A stretch of 64,000 bases of DNA from CAYOOP01 sp964405685 (GTDB lineage: Bacteria > Pseudomonadota > Alphaproteobacteria > Rickettsiales > SXRF01), in assembly GCA_964405685.1 (NCBI GenBank), contig CAYOOP010000004.1, positions 62,001 through 126,000 on the forward strand, given 5' to 3'. Below the pieces are notes generated by a model, which saw nothing but the letters and a program-made list of their open reading frames with translations, was not told the origin of the DNA and searched no databases. Of this stretch, positions 43,786-52,871 are shown piece by piece. A program made the translations under genes and the position numbers. Position 1 is the first letter of the stretch; each line of letters starts with the position of its first letter.

Positions 43786-44118
43786 TCACTGAAGCGATTT
43801 CGCTCGACGCATTTCGTCCACCAGTTGTTTCGCCAGTTGCTCCGCTTCTTCACGCAGTAACCCGCCGTCATATTCCATGATGGCGGCTCGCTCCTCGTAC
43901 ATTTCTTGCCAATATTCATCGTCATGATCGTTTGGCGGTGTTACCGGTGTGGCAGGTGTTACTGAATCAATATCACTTTGTGATTGCTTGGTTTTTTCTG
44001 GCGCCGTCGGTAACACACGCTCTATGGCACGAGGTGTAGCGGTGTTTCTGGGAACACCTGCCACACCGGTAACACCGGCTTTGGCGCGGATGAATGCGAA
44101 GCAATCAGCTATCGACAT
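43786..44118 (-). CDS. Small Pro/Thr-rich hypothetical protein of the replication module
   Basis: The 110-residue product has an N-terminal segment GVTGVAGVPRNTATPRAIERV followed by SVTPATPVTPP, and then a charged helix (EERAAIMEYDGGLLREEAEQLAKQLVDEMRR). Its start overlaps the DUF927 gene end by 14 bases, so it is the last gene of that operon. Proteins of this type commonly follow primase genes in small integrative elements; the function is unknown. Confidence 0.6.
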   Translation of the reverse strand: MSIADCFAFIRAKAGVTGVAGVPRNTATPRAIERVLPTAPEKTKQSQSDIDSVTPATPVTPPNDHDDEYWQEMYEERAAIMEYDGGLLREEAEQLAKQLVDEMRRAKSLQ

Positions 44119-46663
44119 GCTCACCTCCTATTGCGGTGTCGAGCACGCGTGCAGGCACATGATAAAGCCGCATGGATTTATGCCCAGGCACTTTCACCGG
44201 TACGCTGAATTTCCCCGCGTTGTCTTTTACCAGCAGGCCATTATCGGCGAAGTAAGATTTGACCGCCGCATGCTGCAGGCCACCGATCACTTCTTTGTCA
44301 AACACGGCGGGGATGATGAAATATTCCCACTCGTCATTGTTATTGAGACGTTTGAATCCGGCGCGATTGATCACGCGAGAATCCTGCACTGAATTGGTGA
44401 ATTCGTCACTATTGCGGCAACCCCACGGCGTTTCAAAGCGGCTACTGCCATGTTGGGCGATGAGCATTTGCAGACGCTGTTTTGCTTCTTCCATCTCATA
44501 TGCCTGCGTGCCCCCGCGTGCTTTCACCCAATCATGGAAGATGTGCGCGCAGCTTTGCGCCGCCGACTCTTCTGCCCAAGGGAGTAAACCCAGCGCGATG
44601 CCAAGTTCCCCAGCTGCCGCAATGAGCGCGAATTTCTGGCCGACGCGCAATACCTGCCCATCACTATCGGCAGGGACATATTCTGCCACCCATGCTTTGC
44701 GTGCGGCGATGACGCTTTCGATGATCGCGGTTTTATCACTGGTGAGCGCCTGTAAATACATGTCGCTCACCATGCCGGTGTAAGCGTCGGCATTGGTTTT
44801 AAGCGCAATAGCCAGCCGGTTGCTGTCAGGAAAATTATGGATAGTGTCGAATACGCCGTATCCTTTGCCAGCATCGGCAGGGATTTCGATGAAGCGTACG
44901 GTTTGTCCGGCTTTGGGATTTCTGCCGCCTTCCATCATCTTGGCGGCAAGGCCAGTTTCGCCGGAACTGAGAAACACCAGCCGGAAACGCTCAGCTGTGC
45001 GTGCGCTGCCATCACGACGCGAGCGTGCTTTTGTTGCGCCATTGCCCAGCATATACGCCATTGCGTCTGCCGCGTGCGCGTCCACCTGAGATAGCTCATC
45101 GAGCAAAAGCAGAGTGTCATTCGCTTGCCGTGCATTGGATTCGGCGGCATTATCAGTCGTGCGCCAGCTGCCAAGTGCCGTGCCGAAAATACTGGCCGAG
45201 ACCACCAGCGCCGTGGTTTTTCCAACCGATGACCCACCGAAAAAATGCAGCCCAAAATTTTCTTCGCCGAGCAGGTGCAGTAGTGGTCCACACAGCGCCG
45301 CGCTCATCGCCACAATCAACCGGCTATTATCCGCGCATAATGCGCCGACATTCTGCTGCCATTGCCCCAGCGTGCCTTGTTGCTTCAGCTGTATCTGCGG
45401 TGCATCGTGCTGCAAAACAATCCGCTCACGACTGGTCGCGCCATAGACGCGATCCGGCAAAATGAAATTCGTACCATGCCAGCCTGGGCGCTGCACGCAG
45501 GTGGCGCGTGCCTTAGGCGAAGCCAGCGTGATGTAGCTATGCAGTGTGTGGTTGGCTTTAGGCGAAAGTTGTAGGCCGCGCGATAGCAGCTCCTCACGAT
45601 ATGCCACCCCATCACCGGCGAGCATCGACATCGGCATGATATATTCTTTGCGGTTGCCGTCATTATCGGTCAGCTCAAGAATCACGCCCCAGTTTTGTCC
45701 GTGTGTGTCGCGCGTTTGGTGCGTGATCGCGAGGTAAGAGCAAAACCAGAGCCACTCTACGGCATCTTCGCCATTTTCATCTTTGTATTGCTTTGCATAT
45801 TCGACACCACTGGGCTTGATGCGAAATGCTTTGCCCAAGAGCGCTTGTTGTAACGACTGCAAATGCTCTTGCTTGATATAGGGAATGGGTAAACCGATAA
45901 GGCTGGCGATGGTGGCGGTATCACGCGCTGTCCAGCCTTCGGTCAGCAGATCGGCGATGTCAAAACCCTGTGTGATTTCTTCATCACGGCGCGTTGGCAC
46001 ACCATCCACCACACGGAATTTACCCAGCTCCTCCGAGGGCAAATGCAGAACAGGTGTTGCACCAGTCGCAACACATAAGTCATACACCGCATCACCAAAC
46101 GCTGCGCCTGCTACATCATGATCGGTGGCGATGATGACAACGCGGCCTTTCACAGGCGACCAATCCGTATGATGTGGTGATTGTGCGCCGTGCATCGGCG
46201 TGGTGGAAATATAATCAGGAAACAGCAGCTTTCCTGCCTCGGCTGCTTTCTCTCCCTCGCAGACCAGTATGGGGGCAGTAGTGCGTGTCATTATTTCTGG
46301 CAGATTATATAGTGGGCGAGGTTTTGGCAGCCCAGTACTGCGCCAGCCACGCTTGCAGTTGGGCAATTCGCAGTAACATACAGGCAGAATCTTCTTCTGG
46401 CGCTGGCCGGTGTCGGGGTGGGTGGTTTCAAAACGGGCGATGTAGCAGAGCAATGCTCCATCCGCGCTATGATATGGATACAGCACTGATGGATTGCCAA
46501 TATCCGGCAGCATGAAATTGCACGGCGGCGCATCGGCAGGCACGGGAACAATCGGCGTTTTCTCTTTTTTCTCCGGCGCACCCGGCAGGGCAGCCACTGC
46601 CGCTTCCAATTCCTCGGAAGTGATATGCTCAAGAGAAATGTCGTGGTGGAGGTCATGTTCCAT
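44105..46663 (-). CDS. DUF927 protein with TOPRIM-like region (replication primase/helicase)
   Basis: The 852-residue product has a TOPRIM-like N-terminal part (LVCEGEKAAEAGKLLFPDYISTTPMHGA..., then VVIIATDHDVAG, near residues 130-185) and a DUF927 ATPase domain with Walker A GGSSVGKT (about residues 475-482) and Walker B LLLLDELSQVD. This is the replication protein architecture of many phage satellites and integrative elements, in which it unwinds and primes at the element's own origin. The preceding small gene supplies a primase-like N-terminal part. Confidence 0.85.
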   Translation of the reverse strand: MEHDLHHDISLEHITSEELEAAVAALPGAPEKKEKTPIVPVPADAPPCNFMLPDIGNPSVLYPYHSADGALLCYIARFETTHPDTGQRQKKILPVCYCELPNCKRGWRSTGLPKPRPLYNLPEIMTRTTAPILVCEGEKAAEAGKLLFPDYISTTPMHGAQSPHHTDWSPVKGRVVIIATDHDVAGAAFGDAVYDLCVATGATPVLHLPSEELGKFRVVDGVPTRRDEEITQGFDIADLLTEGWTARDTATIASLIGLPIPYIKQEHLQSLQQALLGKAFRIKPSGVEYAKQYKDENGEDAVEWLWFCSYLAITHQTRDTHGQNWGVILELTDNDGNRKEYIMPMSMLAGDGVAYREELLSRGLQLSPKANHTLHSYITLASPKARATCVQRPGWHGTNFILPDRVYGATSRERIVLQHDAPQIQLKQQGTLGQWQQNVGALCADNSRLIVAMSAALCGPLLHLLGEENFGLHFFGGSSVGKTTALVVSASIFGTALGSWRTTDNAAESNARQANDTLLLLDELSQVDAHAADAMAYMLGNGATKARSRRDGSARTAERFRLVFLSSGETGLAAKMMEGGRNPKAGQTVRFIEIPADAGKGYGVFDTIHNFPDSNRLAIALKTNADAYTGMVSDMYLQALTSDKTAIIESVIAARKAWVAEYVPADSDGQVLRVGQKFALIAAAGELGIALGLLPWAEESAAQSCAHIFHDWVKARGGTQAYEMEEAKQRLQMLIAQHGSSRFETPWGCRNSDEFTNSVQDSRVINRAGFKRLNNNDEWEYFIIPAVFDKEVIGGLQHAAVKSYFADNGLLVKDNAGKFSVPVKVPGHKSMRLYHVPARVLDTAIGGEHVDS

Positions 46664-46955
46664 GATGGCCTCCGGTGATACGCTCTATGTATACTGCGGC
46701 ATCGGCCTGATTCATCGCCAGCACATACGCCACCAGCGAGGTGACATCGCCGCCTTTGTCACCGGTCGCAAAATCCGCCCAGTGCGCGGTGCGTAGATTG
46801 ACCTTGAAGCTGCCCAAGTGCCGATCAGCGCGGTTGGGATTACGCGCCACATACTCATGCCCCTGCAAACGACCATCCGGTAATATCCGGCGCACGATGG
46901 CTGGCAAATATGGCAAGGCATGTGTATGAATCGCACGGAAATTGATGCTATTCAT
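46653..46955 (-). CDS. Primase-like N-terminal protein
   Basis: The 100-residue product resembles the segment just before the TOPRIM domain of phage-type primases: LPAIVRRILPDGRLQGHEYVARNPNRADRHLGSFKVNLRTAHWADFATGDKGGDVTSLVAYV. The end of the gene overlaps the DUF927 start by 11 bases, so the two are likely halves of one primase. ATG 46955 is preferred to upstream codons in the HTH gene. Confidence 0.7.
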   Translation of the reverse strand: MNSINFRAIHTHALPYLPAIVRRILPDGRLQGHEYVARNPNRADRHLGSFKVNLRTAHWADFATGDKGGDVTSLVAYVLAMNQADAAVYIERITGGHHGT

Positions 46956-47211
46956 TGTCGCCACCAAGATCGAAACGGTTTTCGGAAATGAACCGATCCA
47001 CATCTTCGCGCCGATATTTTACGAGCCGTCCCACCTTTACATAAGGCAGCGCATAACGCTTGGTTGTCACCCAGCAAGCCAGCGTCTGCTCTTTCACGCC
47101 GAGATATTCCGCCGCTTGTTTCCGGCTCATGAGTGATGGCCGTTTGATGCCACCAACATCTATCTGATGGCCGCTGTTTTGCTGAATTTGGTCTGAATTT
47201 TTCTGTGTCAT
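46948..47211 (-). CDS. Helix-turn-helix regulator, AlpA/excisionase type
   Basis: The 87-residue product has SRKQAAEYLGVKEQTLACWVTTKRYALPYVKVGRLVKYRREDVDRFI, the AlpA/Xis helix-turn-helix with wing. Such proteins control integrase or act as excisionases. It starts the replication operon that continues through the primase-like and DUF927 genes. Confidence 0.85.
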   Translation of the reverse strand: MTQKNSDQIQQNSGHQIDVGGIKRPSLMSRKQAAEYLGVKEQTLACWVTTKRYALPYVKVGRLVKYRREDVDRFISENRFDLGGDNE

Positions 47212-47320
47212 ATAGTCCTCGCTTTGGGTTGATTAGCGAGGTCGATTATGGACTAGGATGGATGCTGTGAAAATTCAGCTCAGCGGCGCTCACGTATACT
47301 TTAGCACGCTCGCGTATATG

Positions 47321-48505
47321 TTAGGGGCGTTCTGGCTCGCCCGTAATCATATAGGGTAATTCTTTCGTCAGGAATGTGTCGCAATTCATGACATGGATGC
47401 CGTTTTTCGTCGGGTAATTTTCACCCTCCGGCACAATCAGGTAGCTTGCGTCTGGCTCTACATCCTTGATGACTTCGTAGAAACCACGCGGAATCGTGGC
47501 GGCACGCTTAATCTCGACACAGTATCTTCCCTGCGCGGTCACCACCACAACGTCACTTTCTGCGCCTTTATGTGTTTTATAAAAATAAATTTTCGCCTTG
47601 CCATCTGAAATTCGGCGAATTTGTTCGATGACATAACTCTCCCATGAAGCGCCGATAGCCGCGTTTCCGAGTAACTTCTCCATTGATCCAATGCCAAGCA
47701 AATGGTGCAGGATTCCTGAATCACGCACGTAAATTTTGGGTTGCTTTACCAACCGCTTCTTTGTGTTGACGTAATATGGCTGCAAACGCTGAATGATGAA
47801 TCCACCCTCCAGCAAATCAAGATAACGGCTGATGGTGGGCTGGCTTACGCCCAAAGATGTCGCCAGATCGCTTTGCTTGAGAAGTTGTGCGTTGAGGCTT
47901 GCAATCATTTCTAGCATACGCGCGACAAGCGGCGCAGAGATTTGATGCCCCAATTCTTGTAAATCGCGCTCGATAAAAGTTTTGGTAAATGATTCCAGCC
48001 AGCGATTTGCAAAGGCTGGTTTCCCAGCAAGCATGGCCTGCGGAAATCCGCCATACATCCAGTGGTGATTCATTGTCACCGTGCCAGAGGCTTCTGGCCA
48101 TGAAAACGGGGTGAGTTCGGTATAAGCGATGCGACCGGCAAGCGTTTCCGAGCTGCCCTTAATCATTTCAGGCGAAGCAGAACCGAGCAGAATAAACCGC
48201 CCAGGTCTGCGCTCTATATCCACCAGCGCACGCAGCAGCGGGAACAATTCCGGCATACGCTGCACCTCATCGATCACCACGCATTTATCCTGATGGTACT
48301 TCAGGTAGGTTTCAGCATCGGATAATTTGCGACGATCCGCATCAAGCTCAAGGTCGAGGTAAATACTTTCATGCTGTGATTTGGTTTGCTTTACGACCAT
48401 TTTCGCAAGCGTCGTCTTCCCCACTTGCCGTGGACCAACAATGCCCACTACTGGGAAGTATTCGAGGTCTGAAATGATCTGATGTGTGACGTGTCGCTGT
48501 AACAT
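47321..48505 (-). CDS. AAA_14/DUF4143 ATPase
   Basis: The 394-residue product has P-loop GPRQVGKT at residues 24-31, YLDLELD, the Walker B CVVIDEVQRMPEL, GSASPEM as sensor, a winged-helix part (LLKQSDLATSLGVSQPTISRYLDLLEGGFIIQRL) and a C-terminal DUF4143 nuclease-like fold (ESDVVVV.....CVEIKRA). The D...E.K pattern looks like a PD-(D/E)xK site. This family is common in mobile elements; function is unproven, with toxin or nuclease roles proposed. Confidence 0.88.
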   Translation of the reverse strand: MLQRHVTHQIISDLEYFPVVGIVGPRQVGKTTLAKMVVKQTKSQHESIYLDLELDADRRKLSDAETYLKYHQDKCVVIDEVQRMPELFPLLRALVDIERRPGRFILLGSASPEMIKGSSETLAGRIAYTELTPFSWPEASGTVTMNHHWMYGGFPQAMLAGKPAFANRWLESFTKTFIERDLQELGHQISAPLVARMLEMIASLNAQLLKQSDLATSLGVSQPTISRYLDLLEGGFIIQRLQPYYVNTKKRLVKQPKIYVRDSGILHHLLGIGSMEKLLGNAAIGASWESYVIEQIRRISDGKAKIYFYKTHKGAESDVVVVTAQGRYCVEIKRAATIPRGFYEVIKDVEPDASYLIVPEGENYPTKNGIHVMNCDTFLTKELPYMITGEPERP

Positions 48506-48609
48506 TGGCTCATTTTATATTAGTGAAATCGCAAAGTCAAACTTTGTAATATCTACCTTGTTTATCCAGTTCTATAACATTAACAATATGTATTATATAA
48601 ATAATACTG

Positions 48610-49443
48610 CTATTTATTGCCTTTAGGAGCGTCTTTCTTGGATTTGGCAGAAATCGCAGAGCGTATCCATCCATAAATGGTCGCCTGACCGCGTGAGTTA
48701 ACTAGGTAGCACGTCGGGTAGTTATCGGAATTTGTGCGTATATCTTCCCAGATTCTGACGGAAGCAGCATGTGGTGATGGGTACTTCCCAGCGGCGTATT
48801 TTTTCAGCACGGCCTCTTTCAGTGCCACATATTTTTTTGTGCGGCCTGATGCCGCATGTGCCGCGATGCGCTTCTTCACCGTTTTCTCATTTTCCTGCGC
48901 TTGCTTGATGCGGAATGCTGAATAGGCTGCCGACAATGCCTCCATTGCCTCACACAATGCACCACCCGCCATTTCTAAATCAATCGTGCGCTTAGGATTT
49001 TTGCGGTAATAACGATGACGCTCCTCCATCTCATCCAGTTTCATAAGCGCAAATACGGCAAAAATCTGCGCGGGTGTGTATTTGAGTGCCATGTCTTTCA
49101 GGCAATATCCCGCCACGATCTCGACATCAGAAAAAGGCGAGTCATTTGGCGAAGGCACATTGCCAGCTGCGTGTAAATTGTAGTAGTTAGCGCCTGCAGG
49201 CACGACATGCCCCATCCAACGCAGAAACTCACAATCATTGTAAAATGATTCCATACTGCCCACCAAAGCATCGGCGATCTGCATAATCTGAGGCAATTTC
49301 AGACCGTCCAACCCCATGCGTGCATTGGCCTGAATCCGCGCCACATGATCCCACGTAATTTCACTGGGTGGCCGCGATTTCAGCGGATGCAGATACTGAA
49401 ATGGTGCGGAATAAACAACAGCTCTGATTTTCAACGCTTGCAT
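48610..49443 (-). CDS. Hypothetical protein coupled to the integrase
   Basis: I do not recognise this 277-residue soluble protein. It has Lys/Ala-rich helical stretches and a C-terminal segment (SVRIWEDIRTNSDNYPTCYLVNSRGQATIYGWIRSAISAK) of the kind seen in proteins encoded beside alphaproteobacterial integrases. ATG 49443 has a perfect AGGAGG that overlaps the integrase stop codon region, so it is cotranslated with it. The gap 48506-48609 is AT-rich with no gene. Confidence 0.65.
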   Translation of the reverse strand: MQALKIRAVVYSAPFQYLHPLKSRPPSEITWDHVARIQANARMGLDGLKLPQIMQIADALVGSMESFYNDCEFLRWMGHVVPAGANYYNLHAAGNVPSPNDSPFSDVEIVAGYCLKDMALKYTPAQIFAVFALMKLDEMEERHRYYRKNPKRTIDLEMAGGALCEAMEALSAAYSAFRIKQAQENEKTVKKRIAAHAASGRTKKYVALKEAVLKKYAAGKYPSPHAASVRIWEDIRTNSDNYPTCYLVNSRGQATIYGWIRSAISAKSKKDAPKGNK

Positions 49444-49444
49444 G

Positions 49445-50605
49445 TTACCTCCTGCGCGTCGCGTTATTAACGCTATCCATAATCGCATCGGTGGCGCGAT
49501 TCACGGATGCGCGTACAGGGTCTAAATCCAACCGCTCATAGATTTTGGTGGCTTGCACGCTCTTATGCGCCAATGTTTTGCCGATGATGGCAGTGGTAGT
49601 GCCGGTCGCCGCCATCCAGCTTCCCAGCGTGCGGCGCAGATCATGAATCCGCAAATCAGCGATGTTGGCGCGTTTCAAAATACGCTCCCATGCGCGTTTA
49701 GGGTCGGCATAATGCCCTGTTTTGCCGTTGCTTGGGAAAACGAACATGCTGTTGGTGGCTGCTCGTCTGCGCTCCAATATCTCAATTGCCTGATCGGAAA
49801 GCGGCACGGTGTGCGACTCACCGTTTTTCGTTTCCGGTATGCGCCATTCCTGCATGTCAAAATTGATTTCGTTCCACCGCATCGCAAGCACGTTCGCTTT
49901 GCGTGCGCCGGTGAGCAGGGAAAGCAGGATGAACTCACGCGCGATTTCGTTTTCATCTTCGGCCAAGGCTGCGAAGAAACGCGGCATTTCGTCACGCTTC
50001 AAGAAACGGTCGCGTGATTTTTCTTTGAACTTTTTGACACCACGCGCCGGATTTGTTCCCTCCCATCCCCATCGTATGGCGCGGTTATAAATGGCGCTGA
50101 TACGCTCCAAAATGCGGTTGGCCTGATACAGCCCGTTATTATCATGCACGCGCTCATGCAATATCTGCACTTCCTGTCTGCTGATATGGCTCGCTTTGCG
50201 CGTAAACCAATGCGAGCAGAATTTATTCACCTCGCGCTCATCAAATTTCCATGAGCGTTTTTGCTTCTTGCTGTAACGCTCCATATATTCCTGAAACATT
50301 TCGCCGAAGGTGATTTCTGCGCGGAGGCGCTTTTTATCTTCGGAGGGGTCTTTACCCAGCGCCACCTGCGATTTTATTTCCATCGCCTTTTGTCGCGCCT
50401 GCTCAATGCTGATGTCGGGGAATCGCCCGATCACAATCCGTTCATCGCGACCATTGATGCGCTTGCGCACGAAGAAAGTGACCGCGCCGTTTGGCGTCAC
50501 ATACACCGAAAGTCCTTTTTCAGATCCATCATGAACATAAATTCGACCCGTTTCTGGTGCCGCAATATTAGAGAGGGTTTTCTTGGTAAATGATTGTTTT
50601 TTCAT
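49445..50605 (-). CDS. Tyrosine integrase of island 1
   Basis: The 386-residue product has a DUF4102-like N-terminal arm domain (DGSEKGLSVYVTPNGAVTFFVRKRINGRDERIVIGRFPDISIEQAR), a core-binding helical domain, and the catalytic set: Arg in LLTGARKANVLAMRW, HDLRRTLGSW, His in LAHKS and Tyr in IYERLD. It lies next to attR, transcribed toward the element interior. It presumably cuts the tRNA-fMet 3' end. Confidence 0.95.
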   Translation of the reverse strand: MKKQSFTKKTLSNIAAPETGRIYVHDGSEKGLSVYVTPNGAVTFFVRKRINGRDERIVIGRFPDISIEQARQKAMEIKSQVALGKDPSEDKKRLRAEITFGEMFQEYMERYSKKQKRSWKFDEREVNKFCSHWFTRKASHISRQEVQILHERVHDNNGLYQANRILERISAIYNRAIRWGWEGTNPARGVKKFKEKSRDRFLKRDEMPRFFAALAEDENEIAREFILLSLLTGARKANVLAMRWNEINFDMQEWRIPETKNGESHTVPLSDQAIEILERRRAATNSMFVFPSNGKTGHYADPKRAWERILKRANIADLRIHDLRRTLGSWMAATGTTTAIIGKTLAHKSVQATKIYERLDLDPVRASVNRATDAIMDSVNNATRRR

Positions 50606-50620
50606 AAGACCGCCTCATTT

Positions 50621-50642
50621 CTGGTGCCGCACTGGTGCCGCA
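50621..50642 (+). repeat. Tandem 11-bp repeat CTGGTGCCGCA x2, right end of island 1
   Basis: This matches the pair at 30463-30484 in sequence and orientation. It lies between the integrase start and attR, the usual place for integrase or excisionase arm sites. A further single copy is at 50554-50564 in the integrase coding region. Confidence 0.7.
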
Positions 50643-50756
50643 TTTGTCATCAAAATAGGGGTAAATTCGTCTATCTTGACAAAACACACGAAACCACTAA
50701 TCTATTGATTAGTCAACGGTTATCACGATAAATAATGATAGGTCAACATGCTGTCG

Positions 50757-50809
50757 GTTAGGCTCATAACCTAAAGGTCGTCGGTTCAAATCCGGCCCCC
50801 GCAACCAAC
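50757..50809 (+). repeat. attR: 53-bp duplicate of the tRNA-fMet 3' end
   Basis: This stretch equals 30367-30419 base for base, without the tRNA 5' half. It closes island 1 and, being 160 bases before a second integrase, is also the left edge of island 2. It could not make a functional tRNA. Confidence 0.95.
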
Positions 50810-50969
50810 TCATTGATTTCAAGACATCCCAAAAAGTTCCAAAACCCAAATATCTTCATAGGGTTATCCGAAATTCGTTGTCCCACTTTTTTCCGGTGCT
50901 AACCGGGAAATACCCTGTTTTTTAGGGTACGGGATAGGGTACGCAATTTCACATCAGGAGAATGGAACG

Positions 50970-52229
50970 ATGCCTAAAATCATTACAAAACTACCGGAAA
51001 CAACGATTCGGAACGCAAAACCGAAAGCGCAACACTATAAGCTGACCGACGAAGGTGGCCTTCGCGTTTTAGTACGCACCAGCGGCACCAAAATTTGGCA
51101 GTACCATTATCGGTTTATGGGCAAATGCAAAACTCTAACCCTCGGTCAATACCCCTTACTCAGCACGGCGGATGCACGTGCTGCGCGCGACCAAGCAAAA
51201 AAGCTACTTCAAGATGGCATCGACCCTAGCGAGCGCAAGAAAGCTGAAAAGCTTAAACTCAAATATGAGCATAAGAACAATTTTGAAGCCTTGGCTCGAG
51301 AATGGCACAGTAAGCAAAATTGGATTCCAAAACATGCTGCAAATATTTTAAGTCGATTGGAGAAAGACATCTTTCCGTACATCGGCAAGAAACCTATCAA
51401 TCAGATAAACCGCCTCGATATTCTGAACGCTTTGCAAAACATCGAAGCACGCGGAGCATTAGATGTAGCCAAGCGAATGAACCAGTATTGCGTTGCTGTT
51501 TTTGAATATGCGCTCTTGAACAGACTTTGTACGGATAATCCAGCAGTAGGGTTATCTGGCTTGATTAAGGCACATAGAGCTCGAAACCGCCCGTATCTCA
51601 AAGAAAGGCAGCTTTCTGGCTTCTGCCAGAGCTTAGAACAATATCAAGGCAAGGAAATAATCCGCCTGGCTTTAAAACTTCTAATGCTCACATTTGTCCG
51701 GCCAGGAGAATTGCGCGGTGCCCGTTGGGAAGAAATTGATATTGCAAATGCCAAGTGGGTTATTCCGGACGAACGCATGAAAATGAAAATCGAACATACC
51801 GTTCCGCTTTCAACTCAGGCGCTGGAAGTGATTCATCAAATCCGCAAAATTAGCGGTAAAAGCACAATACTATTTCCGGGTAGGAAGAATTTCTTCACAC
51901 CCATTTCGGATGTGACGTTGCTCAAGGCTATCAAGGTTATGGGGTACCAAGGCCAAGTAGTACCCCATGGATTTAGAGCCACGGCCTCAACCATACTGAA
52001 CGAGAATGATTTCCGGCCGGATGTTATTGAACGCCAATTGGCTCATACTCCCGGAAATAAGGTTCAAGCATCCTATAATCACGCTGCCCATATGAAAAAG
52101 CGAGTAGCGATGGTGCAATGGTGGGGTGATTATTTAGAAGAAAAGTACCAGGGCATCGCTATAATGCCCAGCCATGACCAAGAAAATTATCAAAAAGACA
52201 GGCAAGAAGTTTTGCAAAGAGCTGCTTAA
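50970..52229 (+). CDS. P4-type tyrosine integrase of island 2
   Basis: The 419-residue product has the DUF4102 N-terminus (LTDEGGLRVLVRTSGTKIWQYHYRFMGKCKTLTLGQYPLLSTADARAARDQAKKLL) and catalytic residues in FVRPGELRGARWEEID, PHGFRATAST, LAHTPGN and the Tyr in ASYNHA. It differs from the island 1 integrase throughout, so the two islands have separate enzymes. ATG 50970 has AGGAG at good distance. Confidence 0.95.
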   Translation: MPKIITKLPETTIRNAKPKAQHYKLTDEGGLRVLVRTSGTKIWQYHYRFMGKCKTLTLGQYPLLSTADARAARDQAKKLLQDGIDPSERKKAEKLKLKYEHKNNFEALAREWHSKQNWIPKHAANILSRLEKDIFPYIGKKPINQINRLDILNALQNIEARGALDVAKRMNQYCVAVFEYALLNRLCTDNPAVGLSGLIKAHRARNRPYLKERQLSGFCQSLEQYQGKEIIRLALKLLMLTFVRPGELRGARWEEIDIANAKWVIPDERMKMKIEHTVPLSTQALEVIHQIRKISGKSTILFPGRKNFFTPISDVTLLKAIKVMGYQGQVVPHGFRATASTILNENDFRPDVIERQLAHTPGNKVQASYNHAAHMKKRVAMVQWWGDYLEEKYQGIAIMPSHDQENYQKDRQEVLQRAA

Positions 52230-52785
52230 ACCTATCACAATTGAGCCAAAGCCCTCGTATCCCTCAGCGGGAGCGAGGGCTATATGGCCAGAGTTAAAAG
52301 AACAATCCGAAAAAGAAAATGCAGCTTGGGCAATGCGCTCGACATCTCATAAATATATGGAATCTACGCGTAAGATGGGGCTGCTACTTGAACATTACGG
52401 TTTAGAACGTGATGATCCTAATAATTGGTTCTTGCTGGCGTTCTATCTCGCTCAGCAATTTATCCCCGGCTTTCAAACTGAAACTAAAGCTCGCTCCGGT
52501 CGTCCTCGCACGTGGAATTCAACATGGCTGACTAAGCTTTACCTGGCGGTAGAAGAAAAAAAGCAAGTTGCTAAAACCCAGAAAAAGCGGGTTACCATCG
52601 AAAATATTTGCCATCATTTGGCAAAAGAAGAACCGTGGAAAACACTGTCTAACAATAAAGACGGCGTTCTGTATGACCGCTACATCGAATCTCGTAAGGC
52701 TCCAATGATTGCCCTTTTAACGAGCCTGGAAAAAGATTATCCCGACGCGAGAACCAAGCTCTCTGCTGTTTTAGAGAAGATATAA
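52174..52785 (+). CDS. Hypothetical protein overlapping the integrase
   Basis: The 203-residue product is basic and hydrophilic. A part reading NNWFLLAFYLAQQFIPGFQ and ARSGRPRTWNSTWLTKLYLAVEEKK is of a type often found beside integrases; I do not know its role. The ATG at 52174 lies within the integrase gene (56-base overlap in another frame); a later start cannot be excluded. Confidence 0.6.
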   Translation: MTKKIIKKTGKKFCKELLKPITIEPKPSYPSAGARAIWPELKEQSEKENAAWAMRSTSHKYMESTRKMGLLLEHYGLERDDPNNWFLLAFYLAQQFIPGFQTETKARSGRPRTWNSTWLTKLYLAVEEKKQVAKTQKKRVTIENICHHLAKEEPWKTLSNNKDGVLYDRYIESRKAPMIALLTSLEKDYPDARTKLSAVLEKI

Positions 52786-52871
52786 GAAATCTTCCCGCGA
52801 AATTCACACGAAGGTTTTTCCAGGTAAAAAGTTAGTTTCTAATGCCTCCGTCACATAGCAAGGAGGCTCAA

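Larger units (their letters stand above)
30367..50809. mobile_element. Island 1: integrated element in tRNA-fMet with copper-resistance cargo (about 20.4 kb)
   Basis: The element is bounded by 53-bp direct repeats of the tRNA 3' end and carries a tyrosine integrase (49445-50605) next to its right end. Inside are a copper operon, a P2-ATPase/AckA-PduL/ExoD block, a replication-like module with iterons, an AAA/DUF4143 ATPase and an accessory protein. No conjugation genes are visible, so it would need a helper or is a satellite-like or degraded integrative element. Confidence 0.9.
50606..50969. other. Non-coding junction: arm repeats, attR, int2 leader
   Basis: These 364 bases hold the tandem CTGGTGCCGCA pair (50621-50642), attR (50757-50809) and the leader of the second integrase. 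That leader has an inverted TACCCT-GTTTTTT-AGGGTA (50911-50929) followed by direct repeats TAGGGTACG at 50923 and 50935, and AGGAG before the ATG. The TAGGGTA sites may be an operator for the integrase gene. Nothing else is seen. Confidence 0.65.
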
